Assembly (NCBI RefSeq): GCF_018873765.1 | Contig: NC_057923.1 | Location: 57,592,593-57,656,592, forward strand | Length of the DNA stretch: 64,000 nucleotides | Direction of reading: 5' to 3' | Source of the DNA: Telopea speciosissima | Taxonomy: Eukaryota > Streptophyta > Magnoliopsida > Proteales > Proteaceae | Part shown: positions 10,863-21,592 of the stretch, piece by piece | How positions within the stretch are numbered: the first letter of the stretch is position 1 | How the letters are laid out: the number at the start of each line of letters is the position of its first letter | Notes under the pieces: model-generated | Database searches by the model: none | What the model was told of the DNA's origin: nothing | The model's input: the letters and a program-made list of their open reading frames with translations, nothing else | Program-made: the position numbers and the translations under genes

Positions 10863-11960
10863 CCTATAATATTAGCTAATTGATCATTCAGATGACTCGG
10901 GCCTTTGAAATCAAGTACAGAGGACACTCTGTGCATTTGTGCTTGTGTTATGGCTTCAATTTAGTGTTATATATTCCAGGGAGAAGGGAACCAAATAATT
11001 GGAGATGATCTGACGTTTTCTGTTTACCATGTATGTTGATGCCAATTACTGAGAGCTTTGACTGTAATGTAACTATTCTGCATTTTCAGGGAAAGTTTTT
11101 GAATGTTTGAAGACTAAGGTGTCCTTTTTTGTTAATTAAAGATTGTTGAACTGCATAGGACACCCAAAATTACATTTGGAGAGGAAACAACTACATGGCT
11201 TTGGTTATTTTATTAGATGAACGCCATATATTTACATGTTTAGGTACTCCCCCCCCCCCCCCCCACACACACACACACACCCAAAAAATGATGCTAAATT
11301 ATTGGGAAGACATGTAGCTAAGATGGACAACATAATATGGACTCCAGATTTGTTGCAGTAGAGCAGATGTTCCGAATAAGTCTGGGTAGTAAAACTAAAA
11401 TGCTTCTCAATAACTCAAGGACAACAGGTTTGATGATCTGCTGGAAGTGGCAGTACAAAGCATGAAATGATGAAGTTTCATCCTATTTGTTGATGAATAG
11501 AACAAAGTACTGCAATATGTATTAGTTAATACTTTCTTTCTGCTCCAGGGTATAAAATTTTTAACAAGATGTGGTCAAAACTTGCTGGAATTTGTAATGG
11601 CTTCAATCTTGTGTCTTCCTAGTCTGAATAAAACAGAGAAAGGATTAGGTTTAGTTTATTGAGTGTATCAATTCCATATTTTTTATCTTATTTCCTCCTG
11701 AACTGAAGGAAATTGATTGAAATGCAGTGATTGTGAATGCTTTCAAATCATTATTTGGTACGTAAATTCTTGTGTAATGATTTTTTGATTGGAAACATTC
11801 ATTACCAACAATTGCATTGATAGTCTAAGTATGAGATGATACAGCTAGAAGCTGCGGTTAAAAACAGAGATCATAGCTAGAAACCTACAAGTGCAGATTG
11901 TAATAGCAAGTTGTCAAAGTTAAACACAATAATTCAGTCCCTCTTTTTGAGGTATTAGAT
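10650..11960. repeat. Old segmental duplication, block 1 (behind mTERF gene 1)
   Basis: Collinear with 15290-17825. Matching landmarks are the GAAATCAAGTACAGA region (10905 against 15510), the TTGTTGAACTGCA word (11145 against 16185), GAATAGAACAAAGTACTGCAAT (11495 against 17415) and GAGTATGAGATGAT/CATAGCTAGAAACCTA (11830-11890 against 17705-17760). No coding region. It contains a compound (TA)n(GT)n(TA)n microsatellite at about 10801-10862 and a poly-C plus (CA)n tract at about 11248-11282. Confidence 0.7.
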
Positions 11961-12289
11961 TGCCATGGGTACTGATGAAAATGACATCAATTTTTGGAAT
12001 GAATTTCTTATGGATTATGCAAAAGTTTAGTTCTTCAAGCACCTTGTGGAAGTCAAGTTACTGGGTATTGTCAGAATTTCAGGTTGTTTCTAATGAGTCA
12101 GTAGCTGAAAAATTGTCACAGTTGAAATTCAGCACAATGATAAAATGTGTTAGATTTAATCAGTAGGCACTTACAAAAAAATTGGTGTTTCCACTTGGTG
12201 ATACTATTTCTCTGACCTGTTACTCTTTCCCTCCCCCCCCCCCCCTGCTCTTTCTTTCTAGGATAAGTAGAAAACTTTTACTTTTAGAA
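11961..12289. other. Gene-free stretch
   Basis: AT-rich, with a poly-C run at about 12233-12245. No supportable gene. Confidence 0.25.
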
Positions 12290-13200
12290 TAGGGGAAAAG
12301 CGGGGCTGTACTGATGTAGATCCCATGACTGACCAGAAGAAGAAGAACCAAGGCCCATCGAACCAGCTCCAGATGGACCAGAACTGGACCAGATCGAGCC
12401 AGCCAGCAGGTCTACTAGAAGGGCCAAGAAAAAGGAGGCTGAAACACTGGTCACGTGAACAGTGTCACAGCCCATATTTGCCTTGTGTAGGGATGCTTTT
12501 TAGAAGATCTTGTGGGCCCATCAAGTGGAGAAAGCTTCTATCCTAATGCTGCCATAGTTTAGTTTTTATTTTCAGTTTATATTAGGTAGTTTCTAATTTG
12601 GTTATCGTTGCATGTTAGAAGGCTGAGTTATGAAGCCTTCAGTACTTTCTATTTTCATTAAGTTTCTAATTTCCATTAGTTGCTAAGTTTATCTAGTTGC
12701 TATTTTTGTCAAGTTTCAAATTTTGTAAGCTAGCCTACTTCATTAAATAGGCAGCCCCTTATTGTAATAGTGAGACAGGATTAATGAATGAAATTTGGAG
12801 GCATTCTTGCACTCGATTGTGGGAGTAAAACAGCTGTTCAACAGTTGGGATAGCTGTGGGTGAGAGACCCAGGCTGAGAGAGCCATTCCCCTAACCCCCT
12901 TCTCTTCTATTACAATCGATCCTTTGTACTGCTGTTTCTCTGTTGGTCAATACAAGTGCTGTGAATAATCCTTCGAAGGCTGCAATCAATCCCCAAACAC
13001 TCCAAGTCTGTTGCTGCTGCTGCTGTACCTATCGATTGAAGACCTCTGCTACTCCTGCAAGTTGCCTCTCTGCTGCAACATCAGAGTGGGATATTTCCAC
13101 ATTCCTTCATCAAAACCTGTATAGTTTTAGAGCATCACCTCACTCCATCACCCCCTCCATTCAATCCCCTCTTCCACCCCATTCCATTGGCTAGAATCCT
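12290..13200 (+). mobile_element. Fossil of a Ty3/gypsy-type LTR element (3' end)
   Basis: 12340-12460 encodes a basic tail of the kind found at the end of plant gypsy polyproteins. It is followed by sequence with LTR-like character: an AT-rich block with GCAGCCCCTTATTGTAATAG near 12750 and a transcription-start-like AATGAATGAAATTTGGAGG at 12785. It is old, incomplete and broken. The boundaries are approximate because I cannot find a matching second LTR or a target duplication in the window. It could also be an unrelated repeat, so confidence is moderate to low. Confidence 0.4.
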
Positions 13201-14559
13201 CCATATTCACAAACCTTCTATTTTCATTCCCCCTTCATAACTTCACTTCTGTCCCTCAAAATTAAACCAAACTTGCTGCGGATCACCTACTCCACAAGGC
13301 CTCCATTCGATCCTCATTGGAGCCCAAACAAAGTGCTGGTTTGTGAGATAACCCTTAACCCTCTATTTTGGTGTTACTACCATATCTTCCAATTCAATCA
13401 TCAGAATCAAGTGAGACTTTCAGCAGTGCTTCTACTCTATATAAGTACCAATCGACCTGAGTTTGATCCCTTTCCAATGGCTGGTTTGGTTCTTATTTAC
13501 CAAGTAACTAATTCTGATTTTGTTTCTAATTTGATGTTCTGCTGCAACCTATCATCGATCCTACTGTAGAGTGGTTCTTAATTGAACCCCTTCTATATTA
13601 TGTACAGGGTTAGAAAATCAGCAAAAAATATGTGCAGAACCAACCTACACGAGAGTTGGAATTCACTAAATGTGACCTACCATATACCAGAAAAGGGATC
13701 CCATTGAGACTTAAATGTCAGAATTATTAACAAATGAAATTCTGAAGTTTGAGAAGCCCTCGAGAAAGGGGTTTAAATTAATATCAGAAATACTAACAAA
13801 TGAAATTCTGAAGCTTGAGAAACGCTCCAAATAAGGTTGGGTTTAACCCAATATACTACTACATGAATTGGAGCAGAATAATTGTTGATGAATTAATCAT
13901 TCCTTGGTCTCCAAAGACACCAAATGTTAGGACCTGCAACTAGAAGCCTCTTGCCCTTCCCCTAAAATGTTGGCTGGATCCATCTTGGAAAGAGAGCTGA
14001 AAGGCTGTCTGGAAGGGCCCAACTATTCTCTCTAGAAGCAATAACTTTTATCCAAACTTTAGCTGCAGCCTGCAGGAGAGTAGTAATGGAGTAGATGATA
14101 CTGTTTCAGTGCTCCCAAGATAAAGTAGGCAATCAAATGGTAACACATGTTCTCTGTCATTCTAAGTGCACTTCACCCCTCCCCCCGCCCCCCCAAAAAA
14201 AAAATTTTTTTTTGTATCTCTGTTCTGTATCATTGATTTTGGTTTCTCAGCAAAGCAGCCAGCTGAGATTTACATAATAAGGTACCATTTGTTTCCCATT
14301 TCCATACTGAGATTGAAATAAGAAGGTACCATTTGTTTTCCATTCCCATACTCTTTTATCTGTCTCTTCTGGCTTGGGCTGTGACATCTCAACTCGATCT
14401 TAGTCTGAGCTGGGCTAGGATTGAGCATAGGGCACCTAGGGTTAAACTAAGGTTTTACAAAGCCCGGCCCAATTGCACTCCAACGGCATCAAAAGATTAT
14501 GTGTTCTGCAGAATTGATTCTGTAACCACTCCTGATTCACCCAAGTGATCATAGGAATC
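13201..14559. other. Gene-free stretch with small tandem repeats
   Basis: Contains an imperfect 64-bp direct repeat at about 13717-13845 (ACAAATGAAATTCTGAAG twice) and a 45-bp direct repeat at about 14278-14350 (AAGGTACCATTTGTTT twice). The open frames at 13273-13569 and 14095-14277 show no family signal. Confidence 0.35.
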
Positions 14560-14628
14560 GCTTCTCCAGCCAAACCTCCCAAACGCATTTTCCACCCAAA
14601 ATCATTCTCAGTAATTAAAGCTGTTCGA

Positions 14629-14742
14629 TATGCATTCTTGGGACACATTCTAGGTTGATTGCGCATTCTTGGATGATAAAAATAGTTGTTTTCATCATCC
14701 AAGAATGCAAAATTGACCTGGAATGCATTCCAAGAATGCATA
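14629..14742. mobile_element. Small foldback MITE
   Basis: TATGCATTCTTGG at the left and CCAAGAATGCATA at the right are perfect inverted ends. An inner pair, GCATTCTTGGATGAT and ATCATCCAAGAATGC, flanks a 15-base loop. The element is 114 bp and non-coding. Confidence 0.7.
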
Positions 14743-14759
14743 CCAAACACAACATCAGA

Positions 14760-14976
14760 CTGCTCTTGGTGTTCGACCTAATCATTAATGGTTGGCTTAA
14801 TTGGTAACCATTCAGTTTGCGTTGCTGAACGATAAAATAATCTAATCGGGTTTTATTAATCATTTATTTTAATCTTCAATAATGTGATGGCAGATTAGAT
14901 AAATGACATTGGATGATCCACTAATCAAATATTAGATGATGCTTTTTATGATTTAAAATACTAAAGGAATAATCAT
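14760..14976. repeat. Dispersed 220-bp repeat, copy 2
   Basis: Same-orientation copy of 5971-6190. It adjoins the foldback MITE at 14629-14742, so the two may be parts of one larger mobile sequence. Confidence 0.75.
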
Positions 14977-15289
14977 TATCCACAAATGCTTAAAAAATGC
15001 TAAAGCATAATTATTAAATTATATCCATTCAATTATAATTTTTAGAGGCTCTTGATTGTCTAATCATAGATCAGATTAAATTGTGGGTAAGAAATTTCTA
15101 GATTGTTTTGTATTATAGTTAGAGAAATTGTCTAAATTTTTTTCCTGTATTACTTTCTGATTTTTTTTTGCAAAATTTGTATACTTTCTCTTAGATTCAT
15201 AACTATAGTATATGTAATCCATTGGACATGGAATAAGATTTAGTTTCCATAAAATGGGATAAGACTGTTGAGAATCTACTTTTTGAACA

Positions 15290-17825
15290 AGAATCTGCTT
15301 CACTGATTGTTATGGTTTGATAACCAATTACAATGAAGATTCTGCCAAAGCTGAACCTTGCATTGGTTACATTTGGTATTGAGATGTGAATTACCAGTTT
15401 AAACAATTGAACTTTTTGTATATTAGCAGAAGGTCTAAGTGGGACATAATATTATGGTGTGTAGGCTATAAGATTGTATTCCATTACCATAATTAGTCAT
15501 GCCTGTGGAATCAAGTACAGAAGGCAACATATGTCTTTTGATTATGCTTTGGTTAAAAATTATGTGTTGTAGGTAGAAGGAATGGAACCAGAGGGTACTC
15601 TCTGAAATTAAATGTTACCCTGCTTACTGATAGATGGGGAGTTCACTAGGCAATCCAGGTCTTGCAGTTGTTGATGGTGTGTTTTGGATCATGAAGGATT
15701 GAAGCCATGACTTTACTCAGGCTCAATTGGCATTTGCGATTTTATAACTGCTGAGTTGAAAGCTCTGATTTTGGGTTTGCAAATCTAAGCCACTAGGGTT
15801 TCGGATCATTGACTCTAGAGTGTGATGCTGCCTTGGTTAGTAAGTGGATTGAAAGAGGTGGCCCTTAAAGATATCATCATCTCATTAGGGCTGGATTTCT
15901 CAGTGCTTACAAAATTAATCTCTTTACAATGGAGGATGTGATCTGCTGATGGCCTGGCTGACGAGTTAACTAAACTGGGGGTGGGTAGAAGACTATGTAT
16001 GTGGGGCCTTACCTCTCCAGAAGTTGTAATGTTTTCCTTTCTCTTTTTGTGGCCTTGTTGTGAGCTTTATCTGTCAAGTAATATCTTGCTTTGATCTTAA
16101 TAAAAGTGTATGTGATTTTACCAATAAAGGGGAAAATCTTTAAAGTTTGGACAGTATATTGTTCTAATTTTGTTACCAAGAGTTTGTTGAACTGCAGAAA
16201 ACAGAGGATATCCAAACATTGATTAGATTATGTATTGAGGATGCTAGGCATAGCAGGTGATGGAAATTTTGATAGTTTAGAAGAGGAAGCAAATATATGT
16301 CTTGCGTTATTTGTGCAAAACCTTGACATCAAGTATAGCTGATGGGTTCCTCAAAACTGTGCATATTATGTGATCTAAGTTTTTATGAGTTTCAAAACTT
16401 AATGCAACATTATGGCTATCTTATTTTGCACAAATTTTCTTATAATGTATGTTGTGTGTAGAACTTCAGTGGAAGTATTGAATTAATGTCTGCCAGCACC
16501 TTTGCTTAAATTATTATAAAATATTTATTCAATGAATCATTAATGCCATTTCATTGATTTTATATTTATCTTAGGAATCTATGATAAAATATGTTGATGG
16601 CACAATAAATGACACAACTATCATCCTCATTTACTGTTTCCAAAGAAAATGATATGCTAAATTGTTTGGGTGAAGAATGAAGAACTTTTATTTAGGTAAT
16701 GTAAAGTAAAGTTTGGATTGGAAATTAGTTACAGTATCCAACTGAAAAGTTTGCTCCTGAATAAATCTGGCTGATGCAACCAACATTTGATCCACTGAGC
16801 TGCATCGAAATGGTCGAAATCAAGGATATATCTTCTGAAGATATACATGTGTGCTACAAATTTTTTGCTTGATTATATATTAATTAATTCTCCTTTTATG
16901 TGTCTTCTTTCATATGTGAATAGTTGATTGATATCTCTGTTGAACATTTGTAAGACTAAATTTTATCTGGAAATGATTGAACTAGTTCTAATTTGCTATT
17001 ACACTTCCAGGCTTCGAGTTCCTAATAATACCCTAATTTGTGTTTGCACTAGTAAATTTGAGGCACAACTTAAGAACAATGTTCATGAAAGCTCATCCTG
17101 TTCCTGTCTCTCATGGTCGTGTCTGAAATGACACTTCAATTCTTAAATTCATGAGGAATGGTAACAGCAATATTCTTTCAGCATTAACTGAATTGTCTTA
17201 CATGGGGTTCTGGTGCAACACTTCATATTTTCATCTCCCAACGAAACATAACCAATGATGTTTTCGAAACAAGGGAGAAAAGCAATATTTCATAACCAAG
17301 AAAGAGCCTCAAAGAAAGAATACAAAGAGTTTGATTCATATGAAGTCCCTTGCATCCGAGTTGAATTGCTAGCCAAGGACTGGTAATGGAAATGATGAAG
17401 TTCCATCCTACATGTTGATAAATAGAACAAAGTACTGCAATTTGTATTAAGCTCTTGTAAACTTACACTTCCTTGTGGAGTTGTACTTTCTTTCTGCTCC
17501 AAAGTACAAAAATGGGAAAGGATTAGGTTGAATTTATTGAGTGCATCAGTTCCATATTTCTTTCTTTTTCTTCCTGAACTGAAGGAAATTTATTGAAATG
17601 CAGTGATTTTGAAAACCTTCAAATCATTAATGGTATGCAAAATCTTGTGTTAGTATCTTGTAATTGGCAACAAATTCATTACCAACAATTGCATTGACAG
17701 GCCAAGTATGAGATGATATATCTGAGGCTATAAACAGATATCATAGCTAGAAACCTAGAAGTTAAGGTTGTAACATCAAGTTGTCATAGTTATACACAAT
17801 AAACTAGTCCCACTTTTTGAGGTTG
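15290..17825. repeat. Old segmental duplication, block 2
   Basis: Collinear with 10650-11960 but enlarged by insertions, notably the LINE RNase H remnant at about 15660-16010. Block 1 lies directly behind mTERF gene 1, but here no mTERF reading frame is found upstream. Either only the 3' flank was duplicated or the gene copy was lost. Confidence 0.65.
15660..16010 (+). pseudogene. Degenerate RNase H domain of an L1-type LINE
   Basis: Broken reading frames resemble the RNase H-like domain that ends plant L1 ORF2 proteins. One segment reads AELKALILGLQI (about 15750-15785), another GDAALVSKWIERG-like (about 15820-15860), and then a WPGDELTKLG-like segment (about 15950-15985). Several stops and at least two frame changes make it non-functional. 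It sits inside duplication block 2 and is missing from block 1, so it is probably a later insertion. Confidence 0.5.
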
Positions 17826-17909
17826 GACCTTGGTGCAATGGTAAGGTTGACCAAATGGTGACAGGTTCAGTCTTTGGAAACAGCCTTTTGGCATAGAGGG
17901 GGTGATGTT
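17822..17909 (+). mobile_element. Degraded tRNA-derived SINE (5' half)
   Basis: GACCTTGGTGCAATGGTAAGG followed by CAGGTTCAGTCTTTGGAAACAGCC corresponds to the A-box and B-box region of the angiosperm SINE seen whole at 57138-57298. The 3' half is lost. The equivalent point in block 1 (about 11953) lacks it. Confidence 0.6.
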
Positions 17910-18602
17910 TTTCTTGAAAATCACAAGAAAAATATGATTTGTTCATTTTTATTATTTATTTTTTTAAATCTGAATCGTCCCTTAGCGCCAAGGGTTGTGA
18001 GATTACATAGTAATGCCTAGAATAGTGGTACACATGTATTGACAGACATGGGATGTATGCCAATACAAATGTGGGTATTGCCTAAATTATATACATGTAG
18101 TTGGTACACATGTCAAATAGTAATTTTTATCCTCTCAAGTGCGGTGCATTGCCCAGTGCACCTCACTTGTGCATTGGATTGGAGAATAGGCATATTGTTG
18201 CCTCCTGGGGTTTCCCTTTCTTCTCCCTCCAAGTCTCTTCTTCTTGAGGCCTTCTTGTATATTTGTGTATTTTTTTTTTCTTTCTCCCTCTTTAGGGGGC
18301 TGTTGTAGTCATCTTTCTTTTTGATAATGAATTTCTTATTCACCAAAAAAAACATATTTTTGTGATAATAATAATTTATTTAAAAATTTTTGGAAAGAGA
18401 TTTTATGCATAACTGTGCATGGTGTAAGGTTATACACCAAACTATTAGATGGGGTGAAGAGCCTTGTACCGTATACGGTCATGTCCATTCAATGGTTTGG
18501 TACATGACCGTCCACATAATCTTTTGTCAAAAAATTGTGTATAAATTTTTTTTAGTATGAAAAAAATTGTATATAATTTGCCTTTGAAAGTTAACAAATA
18601 GG
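17910..18602. other. Gene-free stretch
   Basis: AT-rich. 18450-18515 contains a short inverted repeat (TACCGTATACGGTCATG and CATGACCGT). No gene. Confidence 0.25.
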
Positions 18603-18724
18603 ATTTAGAGAAGCAATTTTCTGTGCGGGAGTGTGGCCTACGCCAGTAATCCCATGTATCTATTTCTCTCCTAGGTAGACTCATGGGAGTGCTGGCCACA
18701 CTCTCGGACAAAGTTCTTTTTCCC
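18603..18724. mobile_element. Foldback MITE, CGGGAGTGTGGC family
   Basis: Left arm TGCGGGAGTGTGGCCTACGC and right arm GTGCTGGCCACACTCTCGGA are inverted repeats around a TCTATTTCTCTCC loop. A half-element of the same family lies at 60590-60645. Confidence 0.65.
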
Positions 18725-18785
18725 TAGGATTCATTACTTTTCATGATGGGTTATGTGATTGGTTTTTTTTGAATAAAAATTAGGG

Positions 18786-18974
18786 AAAGAGAATACCACC
18801 CCCTAGTCGCACAACACATGCTGCCCTGTGCCTAGACACAGGGGCTCACAAAATGACAGTTGCATCCTATGAAAAGATGGAAATGACTATGTATGTGGTT
18901 GGCGATCATTTTGTGCGCCCTTATGTATGGGTGTAGGGGTAGAGTGCGCTGCACAATCGGATGGTGTTCTTTCT
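18786..18974. mobile_element. Foldback MITE, GTGCCTAGACAC family
   Basis: Imperfect inverted termini, AAAGAGAATACCACCC at the left and GGATGGTGTTCTTTCT at the right, with further complementarity inward (GGGCTCACAAAATGA against TCATTTTGTGCGCCC). A related element is at 55065-55200. Confidence 0.6.
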
Positions 18975-19307
18975 ATATGATTATTTGAATCATCTATTTT
19001 TGACATGTGATCATCCAGTAGAACTCATGTAGGATCTATCCAACGAACTGCCAACACCATCGCGTTATACCTCTACTGTCTACATAGCTCAAATAATTGA
19101 CACGTGTATAGAAAGAAGCCAATGGGAACAATGAGAGAGAACCGAGCTATACTCTTTTTTTTTTTTTTGTTTTGGTAAAAGAACCGAGCTATACTCAATG
19201 GGGGAGAATTGGAGATGCGGAGGAGAAGAAAATTAAAATGGAGAGGTGGTTCTGGTTCATGCCTTTTCCAACTTCCCCAAACCTGAAGAGTCCGTGATCG
19301 GGAGAAA
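18975..19307. other. Upstream region of the LYR gene
   Basis: Short intergenic piece with a poly-T run and a duplicated GAACCGAGCTATACTC word (19141 and 19182) about 120-165 bases before the ATG. It presumably contains the promoter and leader. No motif is convincing enough to name. Confidence 0.3.
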
Positions 19308-19787
19308 ATGGCAATTAGGGCTGAGAAATGGCGAAAATTCGCTGTTCTCATGGCCGTCAACACCATCAGATGCAACCCTGCAACTCGTCGTCAGCTTCTA
19401 CACAACGGCCCAGACACATTGGAAGAGCTCTTAGAGAGGCACTTGGTGAAGAAAGACAAGAATAGCGTCGATGACGAAGAAGACGTGCTTTTAGCTCGTC
19501 GTCGCCTCACCAGCACACGAAGAGAGGCTCTTAGTCTCTACAGAGACGTCTTAAGAGCTACTCGATTCTTTGTCTGGCCTGATTCTCGTGGTGTCTTGTG
19601 GCGAGATGTTCTGAGAGAGAACGCTCGGAAGGAATTCGAAGAAGCCCGGTTTGAGAGGGACCCTGAGGTCATCACCAGATTGATTATTGCGGGTAGAGAT
19701 TCTGTTCAGTCTGCCATTGATAAGCTTGTTGAGAAGCAGAAGCAACAGGTGGAGCGCGAACGTAAAGATAGAGATCGTGGCTGGTAA
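19308..19787 (+). CDS. LYR-motif (Complex1_LYR-like) protein
   Basis: Intron-less gene of 159 residues from an ATG preceded by GAGAAA. Residues 77-79 are the LYR tripeptide within SLYRDVLRATR, and a conserved Phe follows in ARKEFEEARFERDPE (residue 110), then an amphipathic RLIIAGRDSVQSAIDKL helix. This is the three-helix LYR fold, used by small mitochondrial proteins that bind acyl-carrier protein and serve Fe-S cluster transfer or respiratory complex assembly. The N-terminal 60 residues (MAVNTIRCNPATRRQLL and an acidic linker) extend beyond the minimal LYR domain, and the C-terminus is a charged coil. Which LYR subfamily it belongs to cannot be settled by reading. It lies on the same strand as the mTERF genes but shows no shared promoter; it is probably a resident single-copy gene around which the cluster grew. 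Confidence 0.88.
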   Translation: MAIRAEKWRKFAVLMAVNTIRCNPATRRQLLHNGPDTLEELLERHLVKKDKNSVDDEEDVLLARRRLTSTRREALSLYRDVLRATRFFVWPDSRGVLWRDVLRENARKEFEEARFERDPEVITRLIIAGRDSVQSAIDKLVEKQKQQVERERKDRDRGW

Positions 19788-21311
19788 TACATGTAACTAG
19801 TTGTTTTTTTGGGAATCGATGTAAGGATTAAAAAATTATTGTTTATGGGAGATGATGCTGTTCTTTGATTGAAGAAACGGATATTTGATTCGATGTGCAG
19901 TTATGAATTTCTTTGGCCATTTTGTGGTTCTTAAATGCCCTAAATTTTGATTTTTGAAGAAACCCAAATAAGAAACAATGTCAAATAGTATGAATTTGGT
20001 TTTAACATCAATTATGAACCATTCGATTACTTTTATGGCAGATTTTGTTGTTCCGAATTTGAATCTTTTGAAATGGACAGTATTAGGAGATTCTGATTTA
20101 GGAAGAAGGTGGTCCTAAGCAATTAGTATCGATTTCAGGGCTTTACAATCTTCTATATAGGCTGAAAATTCCCAACTGAAATAAGAAAGATGGATGTTGA
20201 GGAAACAGAAAAAGAAAATCACTGAAGAATCTGAGGTGGGGAGAACTTCAAGTTTCAATTGTCATGTTTTTGGAGATTCAGCTGCTGTTGAGGTCTATTT
20301 TGGTTGCTTTCAATCTCTTTGTGGGAAACAAAATCGATGTTCAGTCAAACCTTGTCTAACCAGCTACTGTACCATACTTGTTGTCTTGTGTATGGTACAG
20401 TAAGAGATTTTGGTTGGACTTTGGAGAAAGGCATAGCTTTCTCATTAAAAGCTTCCTCTCTCATTCTTTCTGGCAAGTTTCAAGAGTCCCTGGATATGTT
20501 AGCTTGATTTTTAGATCGCTTACATTGACAAGTTTCTTGAGAAATAAAAACAGATGTTTCACAGCACAGTCATGGGGTTTTTGGTGATTAGGCAACTAAT
20601 TGTTGCTTTAGACCAATGTAAGAGATACTTTATTGTCCTTAGTTCCTTGTCTAAATAAAAAAAAATTGAAATCATAGGGACAGCCTTGAGACATCCTGAA
20701 GGAAATTGTGGTGCTTGAGATCATTATAAAATTGTTTTATTCTCACTTATTTAATTCCATAATTGGTTTGTTTTATTGATGCCAGTGTATAGATACAATC
20801 AAACAACCATTGTTTAAAAGGTTTTTTTTTGTTTTGGGTTTGTTGGGAGGCTTAAGAATTTGATGGTTGGCAATTTTGGTGAAAGAACCTCTACTATGGT
20901 AGCAAATAGAAATGATATCTGGGTTCAATTATTCACACAATATATTTTCAAAGGGTTGTTTTCTATCAGGAGAGCCATGGTGGAAACAATCTCTGAGCTG
21001 AAATGATTCATCATTTGGAATAAAAGTGGTGTTGAAGGTGATTTTCCTACATTAATCTTTCCACTGTGTTAGCCTTCTAAACAACTTTCTTTATCTTCAC
21101 AAAACTTAGTAGCTTGAACCTTGAAACTGGGGAAACATAATTGCTTTCAATATGATATTTAGCACATCGTATATTATGCTGGTTTCATTGTGGGACCTGT
21201 GCCCACTGACAAAGCTTCATGTTCTACTCTACTTAACAAAGCTGCGACATAGATCGTAGGTCATGTTGGTTTCATTCTACATCTTCCTGCTTCCCAGCTT
21301 CAGAATGTCTC
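19788..21311. other. 3' flank of the LYR gene, otherwise gene-free
   Basis: Probable 3' UTR directly after the stop, then AT-rich sequence. Three overlapping short frames at 20194-20587 have no domain signal. Confidence 0.3.
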
Positions 21312-21592
21312 GTTGAACAAAGATGTAGAACCCAAGTCTTCCAAATTGTGCTTGCTGAACATTTCTAATGGATGTTTACATTTTGTCTACTAGAAATCAG
21401 TAGAGATCTCCATATCCTCACTGTTAGGACTGGTTGAACAACGATGTAGAACCCAGTCTTCCAAATTGTGCTTAGATGGAAACTCTGCTAGTTCTTTTTC
21501 TTCTTTTATTTTTTTTTAACGTTTCTAATGGATGTTTACATTTTGTCTACTAAGAAGTCAGTAGAAATCCCCATATCCTCACTATAAGGGCT
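21312..21592. repeat. Local imperfect tandem duplication
   Basis: Two direct copies about 115-165 bp long. Both contain GATGTAGAACCCA, CTTCCAAATTGTGCTT, TTTCTAATGGATGTTTACA and CCATATCCTCACT. The second copy carries a T-rich insert. Confidence 0.8.
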
